Of a stretch of DNA of 50,305 nucleotides, positions 1-8,800 are shown in pieces (the first letter of the stretch is position 1; each line of letters opens with the position of its first letter). The position numbers and the translations under genes are program-made. The notes beneath the pieces are model-generated. The model was given only the letters and a program-made list of their open reading frames with translations, had not been told where the DNA came from and ran no database searches. Source of the DNA: Comamonas phosphati (GTDB taxonomy: Bacteria > Pseudomonadota > Gammaproteobacteria > Burkholderiales > Burkholderiaceae_C); the NCBI RefSeq assembly GCF_014637085.1, contig NZ_BMEU01000026.1, forward strand, positions 1 through 50,305, written 5' to 3'.

Positions 1-107
1 ACCACGGTGGTGGCCAGCTGGGTGTTGGGAACGTCCTTGAGGCCGCCGCCGAAGGTGCCGATGGCGGTGCGGGCGGTGCTGACGACGAAGATGTCTCGGG
101 TGTTCAT
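1..107 (-). CDS. Acetyl-CoA acetyltransferase (thiolase), N-terminal fragment
   Basis: Only the first 35 codons are in the window; the rest lies beyond base 1. The N-terminus MNTRDIFVVSTARTAIGTFG followed by a Gly-rich stretch and LKD is the classic opening of degradative and biosynthetic thiolases, which condense or cleave acetyl-CoA and 3-ketoacyl-CoA. The ATG is preceded at good distance by AGGAGA on the minus strand. The active-site Cys and His regions are outside the window, so the substrate class cannot be judged. Such a thiolase could complete 3-oxoadipyl-CoA cleavage after the box pathway, but it is about 25 kb away, so that link is only a possibility. Confidence 0.82.
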   Translation of the reverse strand, partial: MNTRDIFVVSTARTAIGTFGGGLKDVPNTQLATTV

Positions 108-150
108 GTGCTGTGTCTCCTGTAGATGGGCCGTGCAGGGCTGCAAGTTC

Positions 151-171
151 CGCCCGGTGCTTTGCCGGGCG
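151..171. terminator. G+C hairpin between thiolase and cueR
   Basis: A perfect 7-bp stem (CGCCCGG / CCGGGCG) with a 7-base loop lies between the cueR stop and the thiolase start. It has no T-run on either side, so it may be a weak terminator or only a structured leader. Confidence 0.3.
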
Positions 172-256
172 GCGTCTAGGCCATTGTGCAGCACAGCAAT
201 CGGATCGAGCTGTCACGGTCGGGCCAGTCCGTCAAGCGTGGCAGCGCAGTGCCGTG

Positions 257-272
257 GGTTTCACGTGAAACC
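257..272. other. parS: parS-like site 1
   Basis: GGTTTCACGTGAAACC matches the bacterial parS consensus TGTTTCACGTGAAACA at 14 of 16 positions and is a perfect palindrome. It is intergenic, between the thiolase start and the cueR stop, about 10 kb from parB. ParB binding is inferred from the consensus. Confidence 0.72.
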
Positions 273-298
273 CGCTCTGGTCCTGGATGCCGCCGTCG

Positions 299-799
299 TC
301 AGGCCTGGGCAGTGGCGCGGGAGCTGCGCTTGCGTGGAGCCTGCGGGTCCGGGGCCAAGGCCGTGGAGACCGGCGGCGTATCGGCGCTGGCCAGGTCGTC
401 GAGGATGGGGCAGTCCGGCCGGGCGTCGCCGTGGCAGCGGTGGGCCAGGGTCTGCAGCGTGCGCTGCATGGCCTGCATGGCGGCAATGCGCTCGGCCAGG
501 GCCGCGATATGGCGTTGGGCGATGGCCTTGACCTGGCTGCTGGCGCGGCCATGGTCCTGCCACAGGCCCAGCAGCGTGCCTATCTCTTCGATGGAGAAAC
601 CCAGGTCCCGGCCGCGGCGGATGAAGCGCAGCGCGTGCACATCGGCCTCGGTGTACTGGCGGTAGCCGCTGTCGGTGCGGTGCACCGGCGCCAGCAGCCC
701 CAGCGATTCGTAATGGCGCACCATGCGCGCCGACACGCCCGCCCGCCGCGCGGCTTCGCCTATGGGCACGGGCCAGCGCTGGGAAGAAGAGGATGGCAT
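299..799 (-). CDS. cueR: CueR-like copper-responsive MerR-family regulator
   Basis: A 166-residue MerR-family protein. The N-terminal winged HTH (about residues 11-75) includes IGEAARRAGVSARMVRHYES, followed by a dimerisation helix. Cys122 and Cys130 are separated by seven residues (C-HGDARPD-C, then PIL), the spacing of the two Cu(I)-binding cysteines in CueR. The protein should activate copper efflux or chaperone genes by twisting a promoter with a long spacer, and such a promoter is present at 1168-1198. The ATG at 799 has AAAGGA upstream. An in-frame extension upstream would be encoded by a family A repeat and was not used. It lies downstream of the copZ-like gene on the same strand, separated from it by that repeat. 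Confidence 0.85.
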   Translation of the reverse strand: MPSSSSQRWPVPIGEAARRAGVSARMVRHYESLGLLAPVHRTDSGYRQYTEADVHALRFIRRGRDLGFSIEEIGTLLGLWQDHGRASSQVKAIAQRHIAALAERIAAMQAMQRTLQTLAHRCHGDARPDCPILDDLASADTPPVSTALAPDPQAPRKRSSRATAQA

Positions 800-837
800 C
801 TTGATCCTTTCAACAACATTTGTACGTCCCCTTTCGC

Positions 838-916
838 CAGAGACACCGAGCAAGGGCCGCCCCGCAGCGAGGGTGTCGTCCCCCAGGGGGGAAGGCGCCG
901 CAGGCGACTCAGAGGG
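838..916 (-). repeat. Family A intergenic repeat, copy 1
   Basis: Read on the minus strand it starts CCCTCTGAG, has an internal CCCCC/GGGGG hairpin, then GACGACACCCTCGCTGCGGG and ends CGGTGTCTC. The TGA near its start is the stop codon of the copZ-like gene. It separates that gene from cueR. Confidence 0.85.
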
Positions 917-1106
917 TAACCTTGTACCCCTCCTCGGCAATGGCGGCGCTCAGCGCCTCGCGCGGGGCATCGCTCTGCACTTCGACGCGGTTGGCGGTGC
1001 GGTCGATCTTGACCTGGGCCGCTTGGTCCACGCCTTGCACAGCCTGGGTCACGGCGCGCTCGCAATGGCCGCAGGTCATGCCTTGAACTTCGAAAACATA
1101 TTGCAT
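909..1106 (-). CDS. copZ: Heavy-metal-associated domain protein, CopZ-like copper chaperone
   Basis: A 65-residue single HMA domain. The metal-binding loop is G-M-T-C12-G-H-C15 and the overall length fits CopZ/Atx1-type cytosolic Cu(I) chaperones, which pass copper to a P-type ATPase or to the regulator. The ATG at 1106 has AGGAG upstream; a longer upstream reading gives unrelated sequence. A MerR-type promoter lies about 60-90 bases upstream on the same strand, and cueR follows. No copA ATPase gene is visible in the window. The TGA stop lies inside a family A repeat. Confidence 0.87.
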   Translation of the reverse strand: MQYVFEVQGMTCGHCERAVTQAVQGVDQAAQVKIDRTANRVEVQSDAPREALSAAIAEEGYKVTL

Positions 1107-1167
1107 TGGGTGGCTCCTGGTGGATGACAGGCCGCGGGATGCGGCCCATGTCGTTGAACACCTTCTG

Positions 1168-1198
1168 ATGGTCAACCCTAACACCATGGCAAGGTCAA
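1168..1198 (-). promoter_or_regulatory. CueR-type promoter/operator upstream of copZ
   Basis: On the minus strand TTGACC (1193-1198) and GACCAT (1168-1173) are separated by 19 bases, the over-long spacer of MerR-family promoters. The spacer starts TTGCC and ends AGGGTT, so ACCTT and AGGGT form an imperfect dyad. The layout resembles the E. coli copA promoter as I recall it. Control by the adjacent cueR product is inferred. Confidence 0.65.
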
Positions 1199-1397
1199 GT
1201 GCGACGCAGGCCGATTCGCCGGGCAGGGTTGATACAGGGCAAACAGCCGGAATTTGGCGTTTTGGCGTGGCCCGGGTGTTGGAGATAAGCATTTCCCGTC
1301 ATGGAAAAGCCGCAGTTTTTTGAAAGAATGAAACAATTTGTGTTTTCTGATGTAAAACAGTCCGTTGGATTGCTAGCCAAGGACAAAAGGTAAACAA

Positions 1398-3089
1398 ATG
1401 AACATGTTGGGAATGATGCGGCGCTTCTCCATCCGCACACGCATGCTGGGTGCGATTGGCATGGTGATGGTGTTGCTGGGCTTGTTGGGCAGTGCGGGCA
1501 TGCTGGGCATGTTCCGCATCCAGGACATGAGCCAGGAATTTTTGAATAACTCGTTCGTCAAGCGGGGTTACATGGCCGAGCTGCGCACCCATCTCGGCGC
1601 CGTGCGCGCGAATGAGAAGGACATGATCATCCAGTACGAGCGTCCCGAGGAGGTCCGCAAGGCCTACACCCAGTGGGTAGGCTCCATGGAGAAGGCCAAG
1701 GCCGTGCTGGGCCGCTTCATGAGCGATGACAACGTCCAGGACGATGCCGTGGTCAAGGGCATCATCACGCGCATCGACAACTACCGCAAAGCCTTCGAGC
1801 ATGTGGCGCGCCAGCTCGAAGACGGCGGCTACGACTCGGCCACCACGGCCAACCGCATGAGCGTCAAGGCCCTGGCCGAAGTGGTGGAGGCCGACAAGCT
1901 GATGCTGCAACTGGACCAGCTGCTGCGTCAGCAGTCCGATGCGCTGGCCGCTGCCCAGCGCGATGTGGCCGAGCAGACGCGCTGGATGTTCATTGCCGCC
2001 GTGGCGCTGACGGTGATGGTGGTGGTGCCGCTGACCCTGCTCAACATGCAGTCGATCTGCGCACCGCTGGTGCAGGCGCGCCAGATGGCGCTGACCATTG
2101 CCAGCGGCGATCTGTCGCAGAAGGTGGAGGTCTCGGGCCGCGATGAACTGGCCGAGCTGCAGCGCGCGCTGGACCAGATGCAGCAGGGCCTGAGCACCAT
2201 GGTCGTGCAGGTGCGCGACGCCAGCGGCAATATCGCCACGGCCAGCCAGGAGATCGCGACCGGCAACCAGGACCTGTCGGCCCGTACCGAGCATACGGCC
2301 AGCAATGTGCAGGAGACGGTGGCTTCGCTGTCCCAGCTCACGGCCACGGTGCAGCAGACGGCGTCGTCGTCCCAGCTGGCCAACCAGCTGGCTTCCTCGG
2401 CCTCCGGCACGGCCAAGCAGGGCGGCCAGATCGTGAGCCAGGCCGTGGTCAGCATGCAGGAAATCTCGACCTCCAGCCGCAAGATCGGCGACATCATCGG
2501 CCTGATCGATTCCATCGCCTTCCAGACCAATATCCTGGCGCTGAACGCCGCCGTGGAGGCGGCCCGCGCGGGCGAGCAGGGCCGCGGCTTTGCCGTGGTG
2601 GCGGGCGAGGTGCGCAGCCTGGCCCAGCGCTCGGCCCAGGCCGCCAGCGAGATCAAGGGCCTGATCAATACCAGCGTGCAGGCCGTGGACGTGGGCGTGT
2701 GCCAGGTGGAGGACGCCGGCAAGACCATGCAGGCCATCGTGGACAGCGTGCAGCGCGTGGGCGACATCATCGGCGAGATCACGGCCGCCTCCAGCGAGCA
2801 GTCGCTGGGCATAGGCCAGGTCAACCAGGCCGTGGGCGACATCGACCAGATGACGCAGCAGAACGCGGCCCTGGTGGAAGAGTCGGCCGCAGCGGCCGAG
2901 TCCTTGCGCGAGCAGGCTGCGCGGCTGGCGCAGGTGGTCAGCCAGTTCCGCGTGGCCGGCGGCGCGCAGGCGCAGCAGCTGGCACGCCGCCCGGGCCTGG
3001 CACCGGCCCGCGCCGCCGCTCATAACGCTCCCCGTGGCGCGATGGCGGCATCGGCCAGCAAGGAGCCGCAGCTGCTGGAAAACGCCTGA
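1398..3089 (+). CDS. Methyl-accepting chemotaxis protein
   Basis: A 563-residue inner-membrane chemoreceptor. TM1 spans about residues 14-38. It is followed by a periplasmic domain of about 155 residues, TM2 (about 196-216), a HAMP domain (about 217-270) and a long cytoplasmic signalling coiled coil. The conserved hairpin tip reads [20 protein letters not shown] and continues into the [17 protein letters not shown] segment. The C-terminus is Ala/Gln-rich and has no NWETF-like CheR-binding pentapeptide. AAGGT lies 6 bases before the ATG. It is a single gene, closed by a strong terminator. The ligand cannot be told from sequence; the sensor domain has the helical look of four-helix-bundle receptors. 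Confidence 0.93.
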   Translation: MNMLGMMRRFSIRTRMLGAIGMVMVLLGLLGSAGMLGMFRIQDMSQEFLNNSFVKRGYMAELRTHLGAVRANEKDMIIQYERPEEVRKAYTQWVGSMEKAKAVLGRFMSDDNVQDDAVVKGIITRIDNYRKAFEHVARQLEDGGYDSATTANRMSVKALAEVVEADKLMLQLDQLLRQQSDALAAAQRDVAEQTRWMFIAAVALTVMVVVPLTLLNMQSICAPLVQARQMALTIASGDLSQKVEVSGRDELAELQRALDQMQQGLSTMVVQVRDASGNIATASQEIATGNQDLSARTEHTASNVQETVASLSQLTATVQQTASSSQLANQLASSASGTAKQGGQIVSQAVVSMQEISTSSRKIGDIIGLIDSIAFQTNILALNAAVEAARAGEQGRGFAVVAGEVRSLAQRSAQAASEIKGLINTSVQAVDVGVCQVEDAGKTMQAIVDSVQRVGDIIGEITAASSEQSLGIGQVNQAVGDIDQMTQQNAALVEESAAAAESLREQAARLAQVVSQFRVAGGAQAQQLARRPGLAPARAAAHNAPRGAMAASASKEPQLLENA

Positions 3090-3134
3090 GTCTCATCCGC
3101 CAGGCCTGCTGCACGCAGCCGTCTGGCGACAATG

Positions 3135-3169
3135 AAAAAGCCCGGCAGCATCGCGCTGCCGGGCTTTTT
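3135..3169. terminator. Strong bidirectional terminator
   Basis: A perfect 15-bp stem (AAAAAGCCCGGCAGC paired with its complement at 3155-3169) with a 5-base loop gives a T-run on either strand. It ends the chemoreceptor transcript and may also stop reading from the nemA side. Confidence 0.93.
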
Positions 3170-3236
3170 CTGTCTGATGCTCTCAAAAAGAGAGCTTCTG
3201 ACGATTGATCACCAATGGTTCTGGGTGATTTTTCAT

Positions 3237-3252
3237 GGTTTCACGTGAATCA
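3237..3252. other. parS: parS-like site 2
   Basis: GGTTTCACGTGAATCA matches the parS consensus at 14 of 16 positions. Its last three bases are the TGA stop of the old yellow enzyme gene read on the minus strand. Confidence 0.6.
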
Positions 3253-4362
3253 TGCCACCACGGGGTAGTCGGTATAGCCCTTGGCGCCGCCGCCGTAGAA
3301 CAGCGTGGAATCCCAGGCGTTGAGCGGCAGATCGTGGCGCAGGCGCCTGACCAGGTCGGGATTGGAGATGAAGGCCTTGCCGAAGGCCACCACGTCGGCA
3401 TAGCCGCTTTCCACGGCCTGTATGGCCAGGGCCCGGTCGTAACCGTTGTTGACCATCCAGGCACCTTTGCCGCCCGCCGAGCGATAGGCATTCTTGAGGG
3501 CTGCGTAGTCGAAAGGGCGATCCTCGAGCGCGCGCGGGCCGCCGGTCGCGCCTTCGATGATGTGGATATAGGCCAGGCCCAGCGGGGCCATCTGGCGCAC
3601 CAGGTACTCGAACAGCGGCTGGGGATCGTCATCGACGATGTCGTTGGCCGGGGTCACGGGCGAGAGCCGGATGCCGACCTTGCCGCCGCCCACGGCATCG
3701 GCCACGACGCGCACGCATTCCAGCACCAGGCGGGCGCGGTTCTCGATGCTGCCGCCGTAGTCGTCGGTACGCTGGTTGGCGCCGGTCTTGAGGAACTGGT
3801 CCAGCAGATAGCCGTTGGCGCCGTGCAGCTCCACGCCGTCAAAGCCGGCGTCCTCCACGGCGGCACGCGCCGCGGCGGCGAAGCCGTGCACGATGCCCGG
3901 CAGCTCTTCCTGGTGCAGGGCGCGCGGTGCGGAAACCGGCACGAATTGGCCCTGGCCGCTGTCCTCGTCGATGACATAGGTCTTGGACTGGGCGGTGATG
4001 GCCGAGGCGCCTACCGGCGCCAGGTTGTCGGGCTGCAGCAAGGTGTGCGAGATCCGGCCCACATGCCATAGCTGGGTGACGATGCGCCCCCCCTTGGCAT
4101 GGACGGCGGCGGTCACCGTCTTCCAGGCCTGCAGCTGCTCTTCGCTGTACAGGCCGGGGACATCGGCATAGCCCTGGCCCTGGTGGCTGATGGCTGTGCC
4201 TTCGCTGATGAGCAGGCCGGCGCCGGCGCGCTGGCCGTAATAGGTGGCCATGAGGTCGGTGGGCACGGCCTGCGGCGCGCGGTTGCGCGTGAGCGGCGCC
4301 ATGGCGATGCGGTTGGGCAGTTCCAGCGCACCGGCGCGAATGGGGTCGAACAAAGAGGTCAC
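3250..4362 (-). CDS. nemA: Old yellow enzyme family NADPH-dependent ene-reductase (NemA-like)
   Basis: A 370-residue FMN flavoprotein of the OYE family, which reduces activated C=C bonds in enals, enones, N-ethylmaleimide and nitrate esters. The TIM-barrel start LFDPIRAGALELPNRIAMAP is followed by TRNRA; QLWHVGRISH is the FMN-contact segment, and HGANGYLLDQFL carries the substrate-binding His/Asn pair. The N-terminal DDYGGSIENRARL motif and the phosphate-binding FGKAFISNPDL near the C-terminus fit. The start is GTG at 4362 with AGGAGT upstream; upstream in-frame sequence is terminator-derived. It follows the GST gene on the same strand across a terminator, so it is probably a separate transcript. 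A parS-like site overlaps the stop. Confidence 0.9.
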   Translation of the reverse strand: MTSLFDPIRAGALELPNRIAMAPLTRNRAPQAVPTDLMATYYGQRAGAGLLISEGTAISHQGQGYADVPGLYSEEQLQAWKTVTAAVHAKGGRIVTQLWHVGRISHTLLQPDNLAPVGASAITAQSKTYVIDEDSGQGQFVPVSAPRALHQEELPGIVHGFAAAARAAVEDAGFDGVELHGANGYLLDQFLKTGANQRTDDYGGSIENRARLVLECVRVVADAVGGGKVGIRLSPVTPANDIVDDDPQPLFEYLVRQMAPLGLAYIHIIEGATGGPRALEDRPFDYAALKNAYRSAGGKGAWMVNNGYDRALAIQAVESGYADVVAFGKAFISNPDLVRRLRHDLPLNAWDSTLFYGGGAKGYTDYPVVA

Positions 4363-4372
4363 GGCGGACTCC

Positions 4373-4414
4373 TGAAAAAAAACAAAAGCCCGGAACGTGC
4401 GACCGTTCCGGGCT
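4373..4414 (-). terminator. Rho-independent terminator after the GST gene
   Basis: On the minus strand AGCCCGGAACG pairs with CGTTCCGGGCT (11 bp, 6-base loop), followed by TTTTG and then eight Ts. It lies between the GST stop and the GTG start of nemA and overlaps the nemA leader. Confidence 0.88.
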
Positions 4415-4447
4415 GACATGCCTGCATGGCGTAGCGCCGGAAATGGC

Positions 4448-5056
4448 TTACTTGAGCAGGCCTTCGGCCTTCATGGCGGCCTGGACGGCGGGGCGGGCCA
4501 GCACGCGCTCGCGGTAGGCCAGGATGTTGGTGAGGGCGGAGATGTCCATGCCCACGAACTGCGCCCACCCCGTGACGGTGAACAGATAGGCGTCGGCCAC
4601 GGTGAACTGGTCGCCCATCAGATAGGTCTTGTTGGCCAGCTCGCCGTCCACCCACTGCAGGCGGCCGAGCACGCGCTCGCGCACGGCGGGCTTGTAGTCT
4701 TCGGGGGTGGCCGGGTCGAACAGGGGACCGAAGCCCTTGTGCAACTCGGTGCCGACGAAGTTCAGCCATTCCTGCAGGTGGTAGCGGGCCATGGTGCCGT
4801 TGGCGGGCGCCAGGCTCTTCTCGGGGACCTGGTCCGCCAGATACTGGACGATGGCCGGGCCTTCGTGCAGGGTCTCGCCGCTGTCCAGCACCAGGAAGGG
4901 CACATAGCCCAGGGGATTGATGCTGTAGTAGTCTGTTCCGTCTTGCAGCTTGTGGCTCTTGGTGCTGGCCAGGATGGCCTCATGCTGCAGCCCTGCTTCA
5001 TGCAGCACGATGTGTGGAGACAGGGAGCAGGCGCCAGGACTGTAGTAAAGCTTCAT
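4448..5056 (-). CDS. gstA: Beta-class glutathione S-transferase
   Basis: A 202-residue cytosolic GST. The thioredoxin-like N-terminal domain (1-80) begins MKLYYSPGACSLSPHIVLHE, with Cys10 at the position of the catalytic cysteine of bacterial beta-class GSTs. NPLGYVPFLVLDSGE holds the cis-Pro that binds glutathione, and ETLHEGPAIVQYLAD follows. The C-terminal helical domain (about 88-202) contains the FTVADAYLFTV N-capping box. The ATG at 5056 matches the family N-terminus, although its ribosome site is weak. Physiological substrates are unknown; detoxification of electrophiles is the usual role and suits the neighbouring ene-reductase. Confidence 0.9.
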   Translation of the reverse strand: MKLYYSPGACSLSPHIVLHEAGLQHEAILASTKSHKLQDGTDYYSINPLGYVPFLVLDSGETLHEGPAIVQYLADQVPEKSLAPANGTMARYHLQEWLNFVGTELHKGFGPLFDPATPEDYKPAVRERVLGRLQWVDGELANKTYLMGDQFTVADAYLFTVTGWAQFVGMDISALTNILAYRERVLARPAVQAAMKAEGLLK

Positions 5057-5172
5057 AGCGAGTGGCTTTCGTTCAGGTGAAAAAGACAAGCCTGCATGCT
5101 AAACCGTATGCATGCCATCTGCATGCAAGGGCTACTGGGTTCACCACTGTCCGCAAAGCTGGCGCAGACCAT

Positions 5173-5262
5173 CCCAGAGACAGCGAGCAAGAGCCGCCTC
5201 GCGGCGAAGCGGCCGTCCCCCTCCCAAAGAGAGAGGGGAAGCCGCGTCAGCGGCTCAGGGGG
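5173..5262 (-). repeat. Family A intergenic repeat, copy 2
   Basis: Minus-strand reading starts CCCCCTGAGCCGCTGACGC and ends GCTGTCTC. The internal arm is CCCCTCTCTC against GAGAG-GGGG-like sequence. The TGA in CCCCCTGAG is the stop codon of the FMN reductase gene. Confidence 0.83.
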
Positions 5263-5833
5263 CAAGTCGTTCAGCTGCCCACAGAACCTGTTCCATCAGG
5301 GCCTGCATGCCTTGCTGGTTCTGCGGCCGCTGCAGATTGCCCTGCGCATCGAAAGCCTCGGCGGCCAGGCCGACCGCATGGCTGCGCGGTGCGACCCAGC
5401 ATTCGAGATTGAGCAGCAGCGGCGCCAGATGGGACTGGGCGCGCAACCCGCCCAGGCCGCCGGGGGAGGCGCTGGCCATGCCCACCACCTTGCCGCGGAA
5501 GGGCAGCACGCCGTCCGACCATTGCGGATGGTCCTTGACCGGGCTCGAAGCCCAGTCCAGCGCATTCTTGAGCAGGGCCGGGTAGCTGCCGTTGTACTCG
5601 GGGCAGCAGATCAGCCAGGCCGGGTGCGCATGCAGCTGCTGCTTGAAGCGGATCACGTCGGCCGGCGTGCCCTGGGCTTCGAGGTCGGCGTTGTACAGCG
5701 GAATGTCGTAGTCCGACAGCTCCAGCACGGTGGGCGTGGCGCCCAGCCGGCTGGCGATGCCGGCGGCCACCTGCGCCAGCTTGCGGTTGTAGGAATCCCG
5801 GCGGGTGCTGCCCGCAAAAATGAGTATTTGCAT
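5255..5833 (-). CDS. NADPH-dependent FMN reductase
   Basis: A 192-residue flavodoxin-like protein. The N-terminus MQILIFAGSTRRDSYNRKLA carries the G-S-T-R-x-x-S-x-N phosphate-binding loop. CCPEYNGSYPALLKNALDW is the P-E-Y-N-G-S signature of the NAD(P)H-dependent FMN reductase/ArsH-like family, and GKVVGMASASPGGLGG follows. These enzymes supply reduced flavin or reduce quinones. The ATG at 5833 opens the Rossmann fold directly. The gene is divergent from mnmG, with parS site 3 in the gap. Its stop lies inside a family A repeat. Confidence 0.88.
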   Translation of the reverse strand: MQILIFAGSTRRDSYNRKLAQVAAGIASRLGATPTVLELSDYDIPLYNADLEAQGTPADVIRFKQQLHAHPAWLICCPEYNGSYPALLKNALDWASSPVKDHPQWSDGVLPFRGKVVGMASASPGGLGGLRAQSHLAPLLLNLECWVAPRSHAVGLAAEAFDAQGNLQRPQNQQGMQALMEQVLWAAERLAP

Positions 5834-5897
5834 GCCTGCATTGCAGCACAGCTCGGACGCAGTTTTCTTGAGAAGAAAGCCTGCCGCAGCGGTGCCG

Positions 5898-5913
5898 TGT
5901 TTCACGTGAAACG
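5898..5913. other. parS: parS-like site 3
   Basis: TGTTTCACGTGAAACG matches the parS consensus at 15 of 16 positions. It lies in the gap between the divergent FMN reductase and mnmG genes. Confidence 0.85.
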
Positions 5914-6101
5914 TGTCTATGATCGGCGCCGACGCTCCCTGGGCAACCCCATGCAAGGCATTGTTCGCGCAATGGTGGGAAAATTACGGGTTCCCCGCAG
6001 GGCCCTCCGTTCACGAAACATGGTCGGCCCGCCATGAGAGCCGGAGCATGGGTGCTTCGTGCCGGGGCCAAGGGCCGGGCATGGCCCGGAGAGTCAAGAA
6101 C

Positions 6102-8090
6102 ATGTTGTACCCACAGGAATTTGATGTGATCGTGGTCGGTGGCGGCCACGCCGGCACCGAGGCCGCGCTGGCCGCTGCGCGCATGGGAAGCAAGACCCTG
6201 CTGCTGTCCCACAATATCGAAACCCTGGGGCAGATGAGCTGCAACCCTTCCATCGGCGGCATCGGCAAGGGCCATCTGGTCAAGGAAGTGGACGCATTGG
6301 GCGGCGCCATGGCGCTGGCCACCGACAAGGGCGGCATCCAGTTCCGCATCCTCAACAGCTCCAAGGGGCCGGCCGTGCGCGCCACGCGTGCCCAGGCCGA
6401 CCGCATTCTCTACAAGGCCGCCATCCGCGACATGCTGGAGAACCAGCCCAATCTGTGGCTGTTCCAGCAGGCCGTGGACGACCTGATGGTGGAGGGCGAC
6501 GGGGATGGCGCTAAGGTGGTCGGTGCCGTCACCCAGGTGGGCATACGCTTTCGCAGCCGCACCGTGGTGCTGACGGCGGGGACTTTCCTCGACGGCAAGA
6601 TCCACGTGGGCCTGAACAACTATGCGGCCGGCCGCGCCGGCGATCCGCCGGCCGTGAGTCTGTCGGGCCGCCTCAAGGAGCTGCAGCTGCCGCAGGGGCG
6701 CCTGAAGACCGGCACGCCGCCGCGCATCGACGGCCGCAGCATCGACTTCAGCCAGTGCGAGGAACAGCCGGGCGACGGCATGCCCGGCGGCGTGAACGAG
6801 GGCCATGTGCCCGTGTTCAGCTTCATGGCACATGCGTATGGTGGCGCGGCCATGCACCCGCGTCAGGTGCCGTGCTGGATCACGCACACCAATGCGCGCA
6901 CGCACGAGATCATCCGCAGCGGCTTCGACCGCAGCCCCATGTTTACGGGCAAGATCGAGGGCGTTGGCCCGCGCTACTGCCCCAGCGTGGAGGACAAGAT
7001 CAACCGCTTTGCCGACAAGGAAAGCCACCAGATTTTCCTCGAGCCCGAAGGCCTGACCACCAACGAGTTCTACCCGAACGGCATCTCGACCAGCCTGCCC
7101 TTCGACATCCAGTACGAACTGGTGCGCTCCATGAAGGGCCTGGAGAACGCGCACATCCTGCGCCCCGGCTACGCCATCGAGTACGACTACTTCGATCCGC
7201 GCTCGCTCAAGAGCAGCTTCGAGACCAGGCAGATCCAGGGCCTGTTCTTCGCCGGCCAGATCAACGGCACGACGGGCTACGAGGAAGCCGCCGCCCAGGG
7301 CCTGTTCGCGGGCCTCAATGCCGCGCTGCAATGCCGGGGCGAGGCTCCTTGGACGCCGCGCCGCGACGAGGCCTATCTGGGCGTGCTGGTGGACGACCTG
7401 ATCACCAAGGGCGTGACCGAGCCCTACCGCATGTTCACCAGCCGCGCGGAGTTCCGCCTGCAACTGCGCGAAGACAACGCCGACATGCGCCTGACGGAAG
7501 CGGGCCGCAGGATGGGCCTGATCGACGATGCGCGCTGGGATGCCTTCAGCCGCAAGCGCGATGCTGTTTCACGTGAAACAGAGCGCCTCAAGTCCACCTG
7601 GGTGAATCCACGCATCGTCTCGGCCGAGGAGTCCGAGCGCGTGCTGGGCAAGGCCATGGAGCGCGAGTACAACCTGTTCGATCTGCTGCGCCGCCCCGGC
7701 GTGGAATACGGCAAGCTGATGGGCATGAACGAGGGCCGATACGCTTCCGAGCAGGTGTCGGCCCAGGTCCTGGGCGAGCTGAGCGAATCCGTGATCGAGC
7801 AGGTGGAGATCGCCGCCAAGTACTCGGGCTATATCGACCGCCAGAAGGACGAGGTCCAGCGCGCGGCGCATTTCGAGACGCTGCGCCTGCCGGCCGAGCT
7901 GGACTATATGCAGGTCACGGCCCTGTCGTTCGAAGTGCGCCAGAAGCTGCAGAAGCACAGGCCCGAGACCCTGGGCCAGGCCTCGCGCATCTCGGGCGTG
8001 ACGCCGGCGGCGATTTCGCTGCTCATGGTGCATTTGAAGAAGGGCGGCTTCAAGGGCTTTGCTTCTTCCCATGAAGAGGCGGCGGCATGA
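6102..8090 (+). CDS. mnmG: tRNA uridine-5-carboxymethylaminomethyl modification enzyme MnmG
   Basis: A 662-residue FAD protein that works with MnmE to place the carboxymethylaminomethyl group on U34 of certain tRNAs. The N-terminal dinucleotide fold has [20 protein letters not shown], followed by [20 protein letters not shown] and the Cys-containing FAD/substrate region. [16 protein letters not shown] and [20 protein letters not shown] are family signatures, and the C-terminal helical domain (about 560-650) contacts MnmE. The ATG at 6102 gives the usual N-terminus; longer readings into the leader look non-coding. The stop overlaps the rsmG start (ATGA). A perfect parS site lies inside the gene at 7565-7580. 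Confidence 0.96.
   Translation: MLYPQEFDVIVVGGGHAGTEAALAAARMGSKTLLLSHNIETLGQMSCNPSIGGIGKGHLVKEVDALGGAMALATDKGGIQFRILNSSKGPAVRATRAQADRILYKAAIRDMLENQPNLWLFQQAVDDLMVEGDGDGAKVVGAVTQVGIRFRSRTVVLTAGTFLDGKIHVGLNNYAAGRAGDPPAVSLSGRLKELQLPQGRLKTGTPPRIDGRSIDFSQCEEQPGDGMPGGVNEGHVPVFSFMAHAYGGAAMHPRQVPCWITHTNARTHEIIRSGFDRSPMFTGKIEGVGPRYCPSVEDKINRFADKESHQIFLEPEGLTTNEFYPNGISTSLPFDIQYELVRSMKGLENAHILRPGYAIEYDYFDPRSLKSSFETRQIQGLFFAGQINGTTGYEEAAAQGLFAGLNAALQCRGEAPWTPRRDEAYLGVLVDDLITKGVTEPYRMFTSRAEFRLQLREDNADMRLTEAGRRMGLIDDARWDAFSRKRDAVSRETERLKSTWVNPRIVSAEESERVLGKAMEREYNLFDLLRRPGVEYGKLMGMNEGRYASEQVSAQVLGELSESVIEQVEIAAKYSGYIDRQKDEVQRAAHFETLRLPAELDYMQVTALSFEVRQKLQKHRPETLGQASRISGVTPAAISLLMVHLKKGGFKGFASSHEEAAA
7565..7580. 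other. parS: parS site 4 (perfect match, inside mnmG)
   Basis: TGTTTCACGTGAAACA is identical to the parS consensus at all 16 positions. Here it encodes part of the peptide AVSRET of MnmG, so coding and centromere functions share the bases. It lies about 2.8 kb from the parB start. Confidence 0.95.
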
Positions 8091-8746
8091 GCGAGGCATT
8101 GCGTGCGCAGCTGGAAGCCGGCGTTGCCGCGCTGAAGCTGGACCTGGCACCCGCGCAGATCGAGGCGCTGATGGCTTTTCTCGATCTGCTGCAGAAGTGG
8201 AACAAGGTCTACAACCTGACCTCGGTGCGTGATCCGCAGGAGATGCTGACCCACCACCTGCTCGACAGCCTGGCGGCCGTGCCGGCCCTGCTGCGCCATG
8301 TGCAGACCTTGCCGGTGGAGGAGGGCGCACGCCTGCCCCTGCTGGATGTGGGCTCGGGCGGTGGCCTGCCCGGCGTGGTGTTTGCCATCTGCTGCCCGCA
8401 GATCGATGTGAGCTGCGTGGACACCGTGGGCAAGAAGGCGGCCTTCATCCAGCAGGTGGCGGCATCGCTGCGCCTGCCCAATCTGCACGGCATCCACGAC
8501 CGCGTGGAAAACCTGAAGACCTGCTATCCGGTCATCAGCTGCCGCGCCTTTGCTTCCCTGGTGGACTTCACGACCTGGTCGCGCAAGGCCTTGGCCGAAG
8601 GCGGCATCTGGTTCGCGATGAAGGGCAAGCACCCCGACGAGGAGATGGCGGCCCTGCCTGCGCAGGTGCAGGTGTTTCACGTGGAACCGTTGCAGGTTCC
8701 GGGTCTCGATGCGGAACGCTGCGTGGTCTGGATGCGCACCGCCTGA
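8087..8746 (+). CDS. rsmG: 16S rRNA (guanine527-N7)-methyltransferase RsmG
   Basis: A 219-residue SAM-dependent methyltransferase that modifies G527 of 16S r[23 protein letters not shown] followed by LDSL is the family N-terminal signature, [16 protein letters not shown] the SAM-binding loop, and [11 protein letters not shown] lies in the later strand region. The start codon overlaps the mnmG stop (ATGA), implying translational coupling. A degenerate parS site lies near the 3' end, and a small terminator follows. Confidence 0.95.
   Translation: MSEALRAQLEAGVAALKLDLAPAQIEALMAFLDLLQKWNKVYNLTSVRDPQEMLTHHLLDSLAAVPALLRHVQTLPVEEGARLPLLDVGSGGGLPGVVFAICCPQIDVSCVDTVGKKAAFIQQVAASLRLPNLHGIHDRVENLKTCYPVISCRAFASLVDFTTWSRKALAEGGIWFAMKGKHPDEEMAALPAQVQVFHVEPLQVPGLDAERCVVWMRTA
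8673..8688. other. parS: parS-like site 5 (inside rsmG)
   Basis: TGTTTCACGTGGAACC matches the consensus at 14 of 16 positions, with changes confined to the right arm. It codes for VFHVEP in RsmG. It is the weakest candidate because coding constraint alone could give it. Confidence 0.5.
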
Positions 8747-8772
8747 TTTTTTCCTGCTACCTCGGCCACCAG

Positions 8773-8791
8773 CGCCTTCGGGCGTTTTTTT
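8773..8791 (+). terminator. Rho-independent terminator after rsmG
   Basis: CGCC-TTCG-GGCG, a stem with a stable TTCG tetraloop, is followed by seven Ts. It lies 27 bases past the rsmG stop and should isolate mnmG-rsmG from parA. Confidence 0.75.
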
Positions 8792-8800
8792 ATTGCGGCT

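Noticed and set aside
1120-1323. Small plus-strand frame upstream of the chemoreceptor gene
   Set aside because: It overlaps the copZ promoter and shows no family features or ribosome site.
1299-3023. Open frame of about 570 codons antisense to the chemoreceptor gene
   Set aside because: It is a composition shadow of a well-conserved gene, with a His/Leu/Arg-rich product and no plausible start signal.
5271-7463. Open frame of about 730 codons antisense to mnmG and the FMN reductase gene
   Set aside because: It lies opposite clearly conserved genes, has no family motif, and is rich in His/Arg/Gly as expected from the complement of G+C-rich codons.
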